17,758 bases of DNA from CAZVRZ01 sp964629965 (lineage in GTDB: Bacteria; Chloroflexota; Anaerolineae; Anaerolineales; UBA4823). The notes under the pieces were generated by a model. That model was given only the letters and a program-made list of their open reading frames with translations. It searched no databases and was not told where the DNA came from. This document shows, in pieces, positions 1 to 7,256 of this stretch; the stretch's first letter is position 1; each line of letters starts with the position of its first letter. The stretch is taken from NCBI GenBank assembly GCA_964629965.1, contig CAZVRZ010000114.1, forward strand, positions 1 through 17,758, in the 5' to 3' direction. A program made the translations under genes and the position numbers.

Positions 1-253
1 TTGTATTAAAGAACTCTCCAAAGGTCAATTCTGAACTTGTTTTTCAACACTCTCATTAGCTCTTGCTTGCGTTTCTCATACCAATAAAGTGTCCGATCGC
101 GCCATGGCTGAAATAGACAATTTGGGTTTTATTTTCAGATGCTTTTTGTTTCATTATGGTTTACTTTAACCTGATTATAAACCAGTATCCGACTGGGGAA
201 CGTAAAATGACTCCCGCAACCAGTGCATAACGTACACCTCCGGCGCCCCGATG
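1..253. other. Intergenic stretch without recognisable gene
   Basis: No reading frame here has a convincing start, length or family resemblance; the longest plus-strand frame reaches only about 24 codons from an ATG at 156. The region is visibly more AT-rich than the genes to its right. One inverted repeat with 7-base arms (TGGTTTA at 157-163, TAAACCA at 178-184) lies downstream of the pgl stop codon. It has no T-run on either side in the direction of pgl transcription, so I do not call it a terminator. The part of the neighbouring gene to the left, if any, is outside the window. Confidence 0.5.
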
Positions 254-994
254 TTAGCTGCAGAATAGGTTTTGCGCCGCGTCTGCAGCGATAAACCAAC
301 TTGGGATCCCCTGGATTGGCTGAATGCGCTGCGCCGGAAAACGGAGATGATCCTGCGGTTCCAACAGTACATTTGCTACAGCGCCAGCCTTATCGGCGCC
401 GGCTACAAGAAATAGCACCTGCCGCGCCGAATTAAATACGACGGGCGTCAAGGTCACGCGGCAAGCCGGCCTCCCCTGGTAATTGGCGCTGACCGGGAGA
501 ACGGGTACATGATCTGGGATCATCGTGCCTGGAAACAAGGAGGCCGTATGGCCATCACTGCCGAGGCCAAGCAGCACCAGATCAAAGGCTGGCCAATCGA
601 GGCCGGCATCTCTGTATAGGTATAAAGATTCAGCATAAGCCGCGGCTGCCTGTTCAGCGCCCAACTCACCCGGAATGCGATGTAGCTGGGTTTCCAAAAG
701 ATCAAGGGGGCGAAAAAGCGCCCGGTTAGCCTGGCCAAAATTGCTCTCCGGGTCTTCTGGCAGCACGCAGCGCTCATCGCACCAGAAGAAATGAACTGAG
801 ATCCAGGGGATGCGCGCCAGAAAGGCCTGCTCTGCCAGCATTCGAAACAACCGCTGCGGCGTACTGCCGCCCGAAAGCGCCACCAGGAGTCGCCCGCGCT
901 GTTGGACAGCTTGCTGGGCGGTCTCCACAAACAACTCGGCCGCAGCCAGGCTCAGGCGATCGATATCTGGGAAAATCATCAGGTTGCCATTCAT
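254..994 (-). CDS. pgl: 6-phosphogluconolactonase
   Basis: Hydrolyses 6-phosphoglucono-1,5-lactone to 6-phosphogluconate, the second step of the oxidative pentose phosphate pathway, in the cytoplasm. The 246-residue product has the family's landmarks in order: LSGGSTP near residue 40, FFWCDER followed by DPESNFG in the middle, and LLGLGSDGHTASLFPG, the phosphate and catalytic region with its conserved Asp and His. Length is normal for the bacterial SugarP_isomerase/lactonase family. I place the start at the ATG at 994 because the residues upstream of it (to a TTG at 1060) do not look like family sequence. A perfect TATAAT box (1001-1006, minus strand) also ends only 6 bases before this ATG, so the message would be leaderless. 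It is divergent from zwf, which makes its substrate. No terminator was found after the stop. Confidence 0.96.
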   Translation of the reverse strand: MNGNLMIFPDIDRLSLAAAELFVETAQQAVQQRGRLLVALSGGSTPQRLFRMLAEQAFLARIPWISVHFFWCDERCVLPEDPESNFGQANRALFRPLDLLETQLHRIPGELGAEQAAAAYAESLYLYRDAGLDWPAFDLVLLGLGSDGHTASLFPGTMIPDHVPVLPVSANYQGRPACRVTLTPVVFNSARQVLFLVAGADKAGAVANVLLEPQDHLRFPAQRIQPIQGIPSWFIAADAAQNLFCS

Positions 995-1106
995 AGGATG
1001 ATTATATCTTACCTGCTTTCTAATCCGTAAACCAGCAAATCTCATCGGGTCGCTGAACAAAAAAACGCTATAATCAGTAAGGATGCCAAGTTATAAAAGG
1101 ATATCT
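995..1106. promoter_or_regulatory. Divergent pgl/zwf promoter region
   Basis: Two perfect -10 hexamers face away from each other. TATAAT on the minus strand at 1001-1006 ends 6 bases before the pgl ATG. TATAAT on the plus strand at 1069-1074 would start transcription near 1081, giving a leader of about 25 bases before the zwf ATG at 1107. That leader contains AAAAGG at 1095-1100. Neither has a recognisable TTGACA-like -35 hexamer at 16-18 bases, so an activator or an extended contact may be needed; this last point is inference. Confidence 0.6.
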
Positions 1107-2561
1107 ATGCCTGACACATGTATTTCTACTTCGATTACCATCTTTGGCGCCTCAGGAGACCTGACCTGGCGCAAACTGATCCCGGCACTATATAACAACT
1201 TCAAAAAAGGACGCTTAGACGCTTGCACTCACATCGTTGGGTTTGCCCGGCGGCCAATCCTGGATGTGGAATTTCGAGAGCGCCTGCGCACCGGCGTACA
1301 GCAGTTTAGCGCAGGCACTTACGATGAGGCCACCTGGAATGCATTTGCTACAATGATATCCTACTTCCAGGGCAACCTGGATCAGCCCAATGATTTTATC
1401 CGTCTGGTCGCCTACTTAGAAATGTTAGAGGTTGAGCCTGCCAATCGCTTGTATTATCTGGCTACTGCACCAGAATATTATACTGGGATTGTCTCCGCAC
1501 TGGGAAAAGCCGGCATGGCTGAGCAGCAACCAGGATGGCGGCGGATCATTATTGAAAAGCCCTTCGGGCACGATCTAGCCACGGCCCAGGAATTAAACTG
1601 GGCACTCCACAAGGTATTTGACGAAAGCCAGGTGTATCGCATCGATCATTACCTGGGCAAAGAAACCGCGCAGAATATTCTATTCCTGCGTTTTGCCAAT
1701 GCAATTTTCGAGCCCGTTTGGAACCGGCGCTACGTGGATCACGTGCAAATTACGGTAGCTGAAAACGTGGATGTGGGACGAAGAGCCGGCTATTACGATA
1801 CCTCGGGCGTGCTGCGAGATATGTTCCAAAATCACCTGCTTCAGCTTCTTGCCCTGATAGCCATGGAAGCGCCGGCATCTTTCACCGCCGACGCAGTACG
1901 CAATGAAACCGTTAAAGTCTTGCAAAGCATCCGGCCCATCGATCCAACGGAAACGGTGCGCGCACAGTACCAGGGTTATTGCGATCTAGAGGGTGTAACA
2001 CCCGGTTCGCAGACACCGACTTATGCAGCGCTGAAACTTTACATTGACAACTGGCGCTGGAAAGATGTGCCCTTTTTCCTGCGCTCCGGCAAAGCTCTGC
2101 CCCGCAAAGTCAGCGAGATCGCGGTTGTTTTTCAACGTCCTCCGCATTTGATGTTCAACCTGCCAGAGGATAAAGATTTCACCCCCAATATTCTTTCCAT
2201 CCGCATCCAGCCAGATGAGGGTATTCATCTACGTTTTGAAGCCAAAGAACCCGGCTCCGAAGCTCAGATGCGTTCCGTTGAAATGGATTTTCACTATCGC
2301 GACATGTTTGGCACTGACCTGCCCGAAGCGTATGAAAAACTACTGCTGGATGCGCTAGACGGTGATGCATCGCTCTTTATTCGCAGCGATGCGATTGAGG
2401 CATCCTGGAAGCTCATCGATCCTGTGTTGTACACCTGGGAAAACAATGACATCCCAGCTCTCACCAGTTATGATCCTGGAGAGTGGGGACCATCAGAAGC
2501 TGATGATCTTCTTGGGCAACATGGCCGCAGTTGGACGCTTTACTGCGACGAGCACGATTAG
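1107..2561 (+). CDS. zwf: Glucose-6-phosphate 1-dehydrogenase
   Basis: Oxidises glucose 6-phosphate to 6-phosphogluconolactone with NAD(P)+, the entry step of the oxidative pentose phosphate pathway. The 484-residue product has the nucleotide-binding motif GASGDLTWRKL at residues 14-24, EKPFGHD near 150-156, and the signature RIDHYLGKE with DHYLGKE at 180-186; the His and Lys there bind and orient the substrate in known enzymes. The conserved GYYDTSGVLRDMFQNHLLQ block follows. Length fits the family. An earlier in-frame ATG exists at 1083, but the ATG at 1107 has AAAAGG 6 bases upstream and lies a normal distance from the TATAAT at 1069. Its TAG stop overlaps the TAA stop of the convergent M48 gene. 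No 6-phosphogluconate dehydrogenase gene is seen in the window. Confidence 0.97.
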   Translation: MPDTCISTSITIFGASGDLTWRKLIPALYNNFKKGRLDACTHIVGFARRPILDVEFRERLRTGVQQFSAGTYDEATWNAFATMISYFQGNLDQPNDFIRLVAYLEMLEVEPANRLYYLATAPEYYTGIVSALGKAGMAEQQPGWRRIIIEKPFGHDLATAQELNWALHKVFDESQVYRIDHYLGKETAQNILFLRFANAIFEPVWNRRYVDHVQITVAENVDVGRRAGYYDTSGVLRDMFQNHLLQLLALIAMEAPASFTADAVRNETVKVLQSIRPIDPTETVRAQYQGYCDLEGVTPGSQTPTYAALKLYIDNWRWKDVPFFLRSGKALPRKVSEIAVVFQRPPHLMFNLPEDKDFTPNILSIRIQPDEGIHLRFEAKEPGSEAQMRSVEMDFHYRDMFGTDLPEAYEKLLLDALDGDASLFIRSDAIEASWKLIDPVLYTWENNDIPALTSYDPGEWGPSEADDLLGQHGRSWTLYCDEHD

Positions 2562-3802
2562 CATCCGACTTTTAATTCACTGATGGCGCGTAACCGCTCG
2601 GAGATGGGGGGATGGCTGTAATGGAGCCAAACATACCACGGGTGAGGGTTCAAATTTGCCAGGTTCTCCTGTGCCAGGGTTATGAAAGCATTCATAGCCG
2701 GCTCTTTCCCTGTCAGCCGTGCGGCAAAAGCATCCGCCGCGTATTCTGCTTTGCGGCTGAGCAAGTTGAGCGGGATGCCTAAGAAGAGCTGGATGGGTTC
2801 CACCAAGATCTCAAAGAGCACCAGGCCGAAACCGAAATGGATGCCCGATAGACCAAAACCCTGCGCTAATGCCGGGCTTTGCATGATAGCGCCGATCAAT
2901 GCAGTATAGATACCGAATACGGCAATTTGGGTCGCCAGCAGGCGCGGCGCATCCTTATGGATAGCATGTCCCAATTCGTGGGCAAGCACCGCCAGGATCT
3001 CGTCTTTACTCATTTTTTCAATCAAGGTATCAAAGAGCACCACCTCGCGGGTTTTGCCAAGCCCGCTAAAAAAAGCGTTCAGCTTGGTCGAGCGTTTCGA
3101 TGCATCCATAACCCAGATCGCATTCACATTGAATCCAACTTTACCAGCCAGTTCTTGAATTTCAACTTTAAGCGGATCTTCGGGAAGCGGGGTAAGCTTA
3201 TTGAAGATCTTGACAAACACCTTGGTGTTGAGGATAAAAACCACCACCAGTATGATCGAAAGCAAGATCCAAGCCGATAAGATGAACAGCCACAGCCGGT
3301 CAACAAAAGCCAAATAGAGAGCTTGCAAGAGAGCAACCAGACCGCCGCCGAGGATGGCCGTTAGCAGCAGGCTTTTGACGAAATCCAGGACAAACGTTTT
3401 AAGAGTGCTTCTATTGAAACCATACTTCTCTTCGATGACAAAGGTCGCGTAATAATCGAAGGGCAAGCTGATCAGCATACTGGCCCCCGTAAAAACGCCC
3501 AGGAAAGATAATGTTCGCAGAATGGGATGGCTGAGCCATTGATTTGTCCAGTTTTCCAGCAGGCCAAAGACACCAAATCCCAACAAAGCCAAAAATAATG
3601 CAGTCGTTAATGTACTGACGATCACCTCAAAGCGCAATGTTTCCAGCGAGTAATTCAACCATTTGGTATACCGCTCTTGATCATAAATATTGCGCGCATT
3701 TGCCGGGATGGGCTGTTTGCGGTGTTCATAATTCACCAGGGTGATCGCCAGGTCAAAGACATACAAGATGGCAACAAGTGCAATAACGAGTAAGCTGGTC
3801 AC
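2558..3802 (-). CDS. M48 family (Ste24/CAAX protease 1-type) membrane metalloprotease
   Basis: A 414-residue integral membrane zinc protease. Visible features are an N-terminal hydrophobic helix (1-20), further membrane segments near 60-83, 98-115, 143-165 and 170-192, then the catalytic HELGH at 275-279. The third zinc ligand, E353, lies in KAEYAADAFA, and the M48 motif SHPPISERL is at 396-404. The long multi-helix N-terminal domain is typical of Ste24/CAAX prenyl protease 1 rather than of the shorter HtpX. In bacteria no prenylated substrate is expected, so a role in membrane protein quality control is inference. The start is a GTG preceded by GAGGAG at 3811-3816, 8 bases upstream. It begins 38 bases after the response regulator stop on the same strand, so it is probably cotranscribed with the two-component pair. 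Confidence 0.95.
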   Translation of the reverse strand: MTSLLVIALVAILYVFDLAITLVNYEHRKQPIPANARNIYDQERYTKWLNYSLETLRFEVIVSTLTTALFLALLGFGVFGLLENWTNQWLSHPILRTLSFLGVFTGASMLISLPFDYYATFVIEEKYGFNRSTLKTFVLDFVKSLLLTAILGGGLVALLQALYLAFVDRLWLFILSAWILLSIILVVVFILNTKVFVKIFNKLTPLPEDPLKVEIQELAGKVGFNVNAIWVMDASKRSTKLNAFFSGLGKTREVVLFDTLIEKMSKDEILAVLAHELGHAIHKDAPRLLATQIAVFGIYTALIGAIMQSPALAQGFGLSGIHFGFGLVLFEILVEPIQLFLGIPLNLLSRKAEYAADAFAARLTGKEPAMNAFITLAQENLANLNPHPWYVWLHYSHPPISERLRAISELKVGC

Positions 3803-3840
3803 GTTTTATTCTCCTCGATTGTGGCTTATCATCAGTGATG

Positions 3841-4497
3841 CTATTTGAACAATCCCAACTCTCGAGCCCGCAAGGCGGCCTGGGTGCGATCTTGCACACC
3901 TAATTTATCAAAGATGGTTGATACGTAGTTCTTAACAGTACCTTCGGCCAGGAAAAGCTGGCTGGCGATCTGGCGATTGTTAGCACCCAAGGAAAGCAGG
4001 TGTAAAATCTCTTGTTCGCGTTCAGTCAGCGGCTCAGGGAGGCTATCAAGGGGCGAGCGAGTGGGCTCCGCCAGGCGCGAGAACTCGGCCAGCACCTTGC
4101 GCGCCACCGAAGGCTCGATCAGTGCACCACCGGCGGCTACTTTGCGGATTGCCTCGGCCAGATCCTGGCCCGAAACATCTTTCAGTAAGTAGCCAAGCGC
4201 CCCGGCTCGCAGTCCGTCAAAAACATACGCATCGTCATCGAAGGTAGTCAGAATGATCACCCGCGCCTCGGGCCAGCGATGGCGCAAGCGGCGAGTGGCC
4301 TCCACGCCATCCAGGCGAGGCATGCGAATATCCATCAGCACAACATCCGGCTGGCTCGCTTCGTACTGGTCGAGAGCATCCTGTCCATCCTCGGCCTCGG
4401 CCGCGATCTCCAGGTCGCCTTCCAATTCGAGCAAAGTGCGCAAGCCTTCTCGCATCAGGCGCTGGTCATCGACAATCAAGATACGGATAGATTTCAT
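3841..4497 (-). CDS. NarL/LuxR-type two-component response regulator
   Basis: A 218-residue DNA-binding response regulator. The receiver domain (about 4-120) has the acidic pair D10/D11, the phosphoacceptor D56 in VVLMDIRMP, the switch T84/T85 in ILTTF and the conserved K106 in YLLKD. A linker leads to a GerE-type helix-turn-helix from about 157 onward, LTEREQEIL...GTVKNYVSTIFDKLG, the NarL/FixJ/LuxR signature. Its ATG overlaps the TGA of the upstream histidine kinase (ATGA, 4494-4497), so translation is probably coupled and the two proteins form a cognate pair. The target promoters are not proven. The palindrome array upstream of the bactofilin-like gene is a candidate, as is the operon's own promoter. 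Confidence 0.97.
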   Translation of the reverse strand: MKSIRILIVDDQRLMREGLRTLLELEGDLEIAAEAEDGQDALDQYEASQPDVVLMDIRMPRLDGVEATRRLRHRWPEARVIILTTFDDDAYVFDGLRAGALGYLLKDVSGQDLAEAIRKVAAGGALIEPSVARKVLAEFSRLAEPTRSPLDSLPEPLTEREQEILHLLSLGANNRQIASQLFLAEGTVKNYVSTIFDKLGVQDRTQAALRARELGLFK

Positions 4498-5675
4498 GGT
4501 TCACCATCCTGAATGGGGAGCTGGATTGCCAGGATCGCGCCACCTCCTGGCCGGTCTGATAGAGTAACGACACCATCCAATTGTGCAGCCCGTTCTTGCA
4601 AGCCGCGCAAGCCAAAGCCAGAGATGGGATTGCCGGAATTCAAGCCGCTGCCATTATCGATCACCTGCAAGCATATCCGATCAGGCAAGCATTCCAGGCG
4701 CAGCCAGGCCTGGCGAGCAGCGGCATGACGCTGGACATTCGTCAGGCCTTCTTGGGCTGCACGATAGAGGGCCAGGCGCTGAGAAGAAGTGATTTCGAAA
4801 TTTTTTGCTGGCAGTTCCAGGTGAACGGCCAAGCCAGTCGCTTCCTGGAAGCCGGCAACCAGGCGGTGCAGAGCCTGCGGCAGTGGAAGCTCGATTTCAA
4901 CCGGCTCACGCAGCCGTCCAACCGTCAGGCGCAGGTCTTGCAGCGCATCGCGCACCTGTTGGCGGCCGGAGCCAATCATGGCAGCGGCCCGCTCGGGCTC
5001 GCCAGATACCAGGCGCTGGGCTCCTTCCAATTGCACTGCCGCAGCCGTCAACCGGTGGCCAATCGTATCGTGCATCTCCCGCGCCAACCGGTTACGCTCT
5101 TCGACAACAGCAAGTATTTCAACCTGCACCGCGTATTCCTCGAGCTGGCGATTCTTAGCCTGCAACTCGCTCAATAACAGAGCATTTTGACGTTGGGTCA
5201 AGCGCGCCTGGATAAGCGCATTGGTGATCACACCAAAAAACAGATAACCGCCCGCATAAATCGCCATGGCTCGCAATCCGCCACCCAGGCCTTCCTGTTC
5301 GAAGAAAAACCAACCGGTTAGCAAGGTAAAGCCTGCCAGCCACAGCAGCCCCAGGCGCAGCGGGTTGTAAAGCATCACAGTTACACTCAGGATAAAGAAA
5401 AGCAGGATAAAAGGAAAATCGGCCTGGGTGGTTTCGATCAATACAACGATCAGCCCGGTTTGTAAGACAATGATCAGGTTTGCCAGTCGCCGGCTTTGTG
5501 CTGAGTCGTTCTGTTCGGGCAGGCGGCTGTGCAAAAGGCCAAAACCCACCAACAAACCCAGGGCAAGCCAGCGTAGCAAGATGCGGTCGATCTGCCACAA
5601 ACCAGCAAAAGCCACCCCGGCCAGGGAAATATAGGAGACAATCGCTAACCGGTCGACACGCGAGAAACGCTGCAT
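4494..5675 (-). CDS. Multi-pass membrane sensor histidine kinase (HisKA_3 type)
   Basis: A 393-residue membrane kinase that should autophosphorylate and transfer to the adjacent NarL-type regulator. It has about six hydrophobic segments in the first 155 residues with little outside the membrane, resembling DesK-like or LiaS-like sensors of membrane state. A coiled linker follows, then the H-box EMHDTIGHRLTA with phosphoacceptor H202. The HATPase_c domain has the N-box near N313, DNGSG from D340 and the glycine-rich GFGLRGL at 353-359. A longer reading frame starts at 5744, but that start lies past the hairpin of the upstream gene's terminator. The ATG at 5675 is preceded by TTTAAT (5682-5687) at 6 bases and no ribosome binding site, consistent with a leaderless message. 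What it senses is unknown. Confidence 0.95.
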   Translation of the reverse strand: MQRFSRVDRLAIVSYISLAGVAFAGLWQIDRILLRWLALGLLVGFGLLHSRLPEQNDSAQSRRLANLIIVLQTGLIVVLIETTQADFPFILLFFILSVTVMLYNPLRLGLLWLAGFTLLTGWFFFEQEGLGGGLRAMAIYAGGYLFFGVITNALIQARLTQRQNALLLSELQAKNRQLEEYAVQVEILAVVEERNRLAREMHDTIGHRLTAAAVQLEGAQRLVSGEPERAAAMIGSGRQQVRDALQDLRLTVGRLREPVEIELPLPQALHRLVAGFQEATGLAVHLELPAKNFEITSSQRLALYRAAQEGLTNVQRHAAARQAWLRLECLPDRICLQVIDNGSGLNSGNPISGFGLRGLQERAAQLDGVVTLSDRPGGGAILAIQLPIQDGEP

Positions 5676-5681
5676 AGGTTC

Positions 5682-5687
5682 ATTAAA
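5682..5687 (-). promoter_or_regulatory. Candidate -10 box for the histidine kinase operon
   Basis: TTTAAT on the minus strand sits exactly 6 bases before the kinase ATG at 5675, the same geometry as TATAAT before pgl. Transcription would then begin at or next to the start codon. No convincing -35 hexamer is found, since the preceding bases are the T-run and hairpin of the upstream terminator. Confidence 0.4.
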
Positions 5688-5700
5688 CCACAAAAGAATA

Positions 5701-5742
5701 AAAAAGGGGTTGTTGGTGAAATGTAGTGTTACCAACAACCCC
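5701..5742 (-). terminator. Rho-independent terminator of the bactofilin-like gene
   Basis: Read on the minus strand, GGGGTTGTTGGT (5742-5731) and ACCAACAACCCC (5717-5706) form a perfect 12-base-pair stem with a 13-base loop. A T-run at 5705-5701 and more T-rich sequence follow directly. It begins 20 bases after the stop codon of the bactofilin-like gene. It separates that gene from the kinase operon and shows that the kinase reading frame should not start at 5744. Confidence 0.9.
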
Positions 5743-5762
5743 AAAAGTGATGATTTTCCGAA

Positions 5763-7094
5763 CTACGCCTCAACGGCCGCCAAGGCTTCTACCGGCGCCC
5801 TGGGTGTTTGGAGAGCCTGGTAGGCTGCCAATATGATAGCACCCAGGCCGGCAAGAACAATCAGGAATTGGATCACGCCGCCTGCAACAGGTATGGCGAA
5901 GAGCAATCCCAGGAGAAATAGACCAAGCAACAGCGGTGCATAGATCTTGCTGTTCCATTCCGGGCGGAAACGGCCAAGGATCCAACGCCCACCCAGGTAA
6001 GCTACGATCGCCTGGCACAGATAGCTCAGCACGAACAGGATGGCAACAAAAGCCAGGCCCAAGGCAGGAAAGCCAGCCAGCAGAGTCAGGCCCGATAGAC
6101 CGCCCAGGCTCAACAGGCCAAAGAGCACTGCAACCAGGATAATCACGCCAAGCACTACCAGCCAGGTGAGCGGGGTGGCGACCAGGCCGACCAGGCCAAT
6201 TCCCAAACTGGGCAGCGGGCGAGCTAGCAGCTTTTCGGCAGGGGTAGTAACCCAGCGAGGAGCCAGCCAGGCGAGGAGCAGGCCGATCAGCAGAAGAGCA
6301 ACCAGGCGGCGGATTGCATCGAACACATAAGACGAAGTAGTTTGTTCTTGAGAGAGCTCATGGGATAGCTGCTCATCCTGGGGCGGCAGGGTATGCGTGA
6401 CCTGCGAGGCGATGCCGGCAGCAGCATCGACTTCATCACGGCTGACATATTCCAGGCTGCCTTCGATGCGTGCTTCGGGACCAAAAGTCAGGCCAGGCGA
6501 GACAAAGGGCATAGGCGGCATACTCGGGCTATACGTGTAGGGTGAATAGCCGCTGTTATCCGTGGTATCAACGAAAATCTCCGCATTGCGCCCCACCGTG
6601 CCTTCCAGGCGCAGGCGGTTGGTGCCTGCCGTTAGATCATTGGTGATTTGTCCAGCAACCAGGCCCTGGTTGGCGCCAATGTACAACGAGCCACCGATCT
6701 GGCTGCCTGCCAGGCTCTCCACGCTGGCGCCCATGGTATAAGCATTGTAATTGATCCGTGCTTCAGGTCCAATAGTTACAACAGCGCCGGCTGCAACGAC
6801 ATCATAACCAACTTCACCATTGATAATGACGCTTGAGCCGGCCGCGAACACATTGCCAGTGACCTTGCCATTGATCGTCAAGGTTTGACCGGCTGCAAGT
6901 AAATCTCCATTGATGGTGCCATCCACAATAATGGTCTCTCCGCCAATGATCAGATCATCGTTGATGACCTCGTCGGGACCGATCACGACCCTGGTACCGC
7001 CGCGTCCATCATAAGCCCATACCGATGGAACGAAAACAAACATAGACAGGACGAACAGAGTAAGCAGGGTAAAGATACGAGTTTTGTGTTTCAT
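5763..7094 (-). CDS. Exported bactofilin-like (polymer-forming domain) protein with C-terminal membrane helices
   Basis: A 443-residue protein. Residues 1-27 form a signal peptide (basic start, hydrophobic core, VWA before the mature YDG). Residues about 33-217 are a right-handed beta-helix of the bactofilin/polymer-forming family: short turns of alternating hydrophobic residues with recurring Ile/Val-x-Gly-(Asp/Asn/Glu), such as TINGDLLAAG, TINGKVTGNV and IINGEVGYDV. A Pro/Ser/Tyr-rich stretch near 180-200 interrupts it. Five or so hydrophobic segments follow from about residue 257 to 427. The layout puts the beta-helix outside the cytoplasmic membrane, unlike classical cytosolic bactofilins. 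The ATG at 7094 has GGAG 6 bases upstream, which is better than a TTG at 7106. A structural or envelope-sensing role is inference; the neighbouring two-component system and M48 protease point the same way. Confidence 0.9.
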   Translation of the reverse strand: MKHKTRIFTLLTLFVLSMFVFVPSVWAYDGRGGTRVVIGPDEVINDDLIIGGETIIVDGTINGDLLAAGQTLTINGKVTGNVFAAGSSVIINGEVGYDVVAAGAVVTIGPEARINYNAYTMGASVESLAGSQIGGSLYIGANQGLVAGQITNDLTAGTNRLRLEGTVGRNAEIFVDTTDNSGYSPYTYSPSMPPMPFVSPGLTFGPEARIEGSLEYVSRDEVDAAAGIASQVTHTLPPQDEQLSHELSQEQTTSSYVFDAIRRLVALLLIGLLLAWLAPRWVTTPAEKLLARPLPSLGIGLVGLVATPLTWLVVLGVIILVAVLFGLLSLGGLSGLTLLAGFPALGLAFVAILFVLSYLCQAIVAYLGGRWILGRFRPEWNSKIYAPLLLGLFLLGLLFAIPVAGGVIQFLIVLAGLGAIILAAYQALQTPRAPVEALAAVEA

Positions 7095-7106
7095 TTTGAT
7101 CTCCAA

Positions 7107-7210
7107 ATCATATAACGAACAAGAATTTTGACTGAATTGAACTTGACCCTATCATATGAGAACCCGGTCATATAACACAGTGCTGGAGGTCATGCGAGTG
7201 GTCATATGAC
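7107..7210. promoter_or_regulatory. Array of GTCATATRAC palindromes (candidate operators)
   Basis: Four copies of a 10-base near-palindrome occur within 104 bases: ATCATATAAC (7107-7116), ATCATATGAG (7151-7160), GTCATATAAC (7167-7176) and GTCATATGAC (7201-7210, a perfect palindrome). A weaker fifth, GTCATGCGAG, is at 7189-7198. Start-to-start distances are 44, 16 and 34 bases. The array lies between divergent genes, the bactofilin-like gene (minus) and azlC (plus). One copy overlaps the -10 box of the plus-strand promoter and another lies 7 bases before the ribosome binding site's start codon region of the minus gene. It is probably bound by a dimeric regulator; the adjacent NarL-type regulator is a candidate only by proximity. 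Confidence 0.65.
7128..7155 (+). promoter_or_regulatory. Candidate sigma-70-type promoter toward azlCD
   Basis: TTGACT (7128-7133) and TATCAT (7150-7155) are separated by 16 bases, each with five of six consensus bases. Transcription would start near 7162, giving azlC a leader of about 200 bases that contains the inverted repeats at 7257-7307. The palindrome at 7151-7160 overlaps the -10 box. Confidence 0.5.
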
Positions 7211-7256
7211 GAAGCCTGCCAGGCCCGGATGCATGGCAAAACAATCATGCCAGGTG

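Noticed and set aside
157..184. Inverted repeat TGGTTTA/TAAACCA as a pgl terminator
   Set aside because: Seven-base AT-rich arms, a 14-base loop and no T-run on the minus strand; too weak.
4581..5177. A 198-codon plus-strand open frame opposite the kinase gene
   Set aside because: It is antisense to a fully supported kinase domain, shows no recognisable domain, and several overlapping frames exist here because of the GC-rich kinase coding sequence.
5676..5744. N-terminal extension of the histidine kinase to a start at 5744
   Set aside because: The start and first codons would lie within the hairpin and T-run of a strong terminator; the ATG at 5675 gives normal kinase sequence from its first residue.
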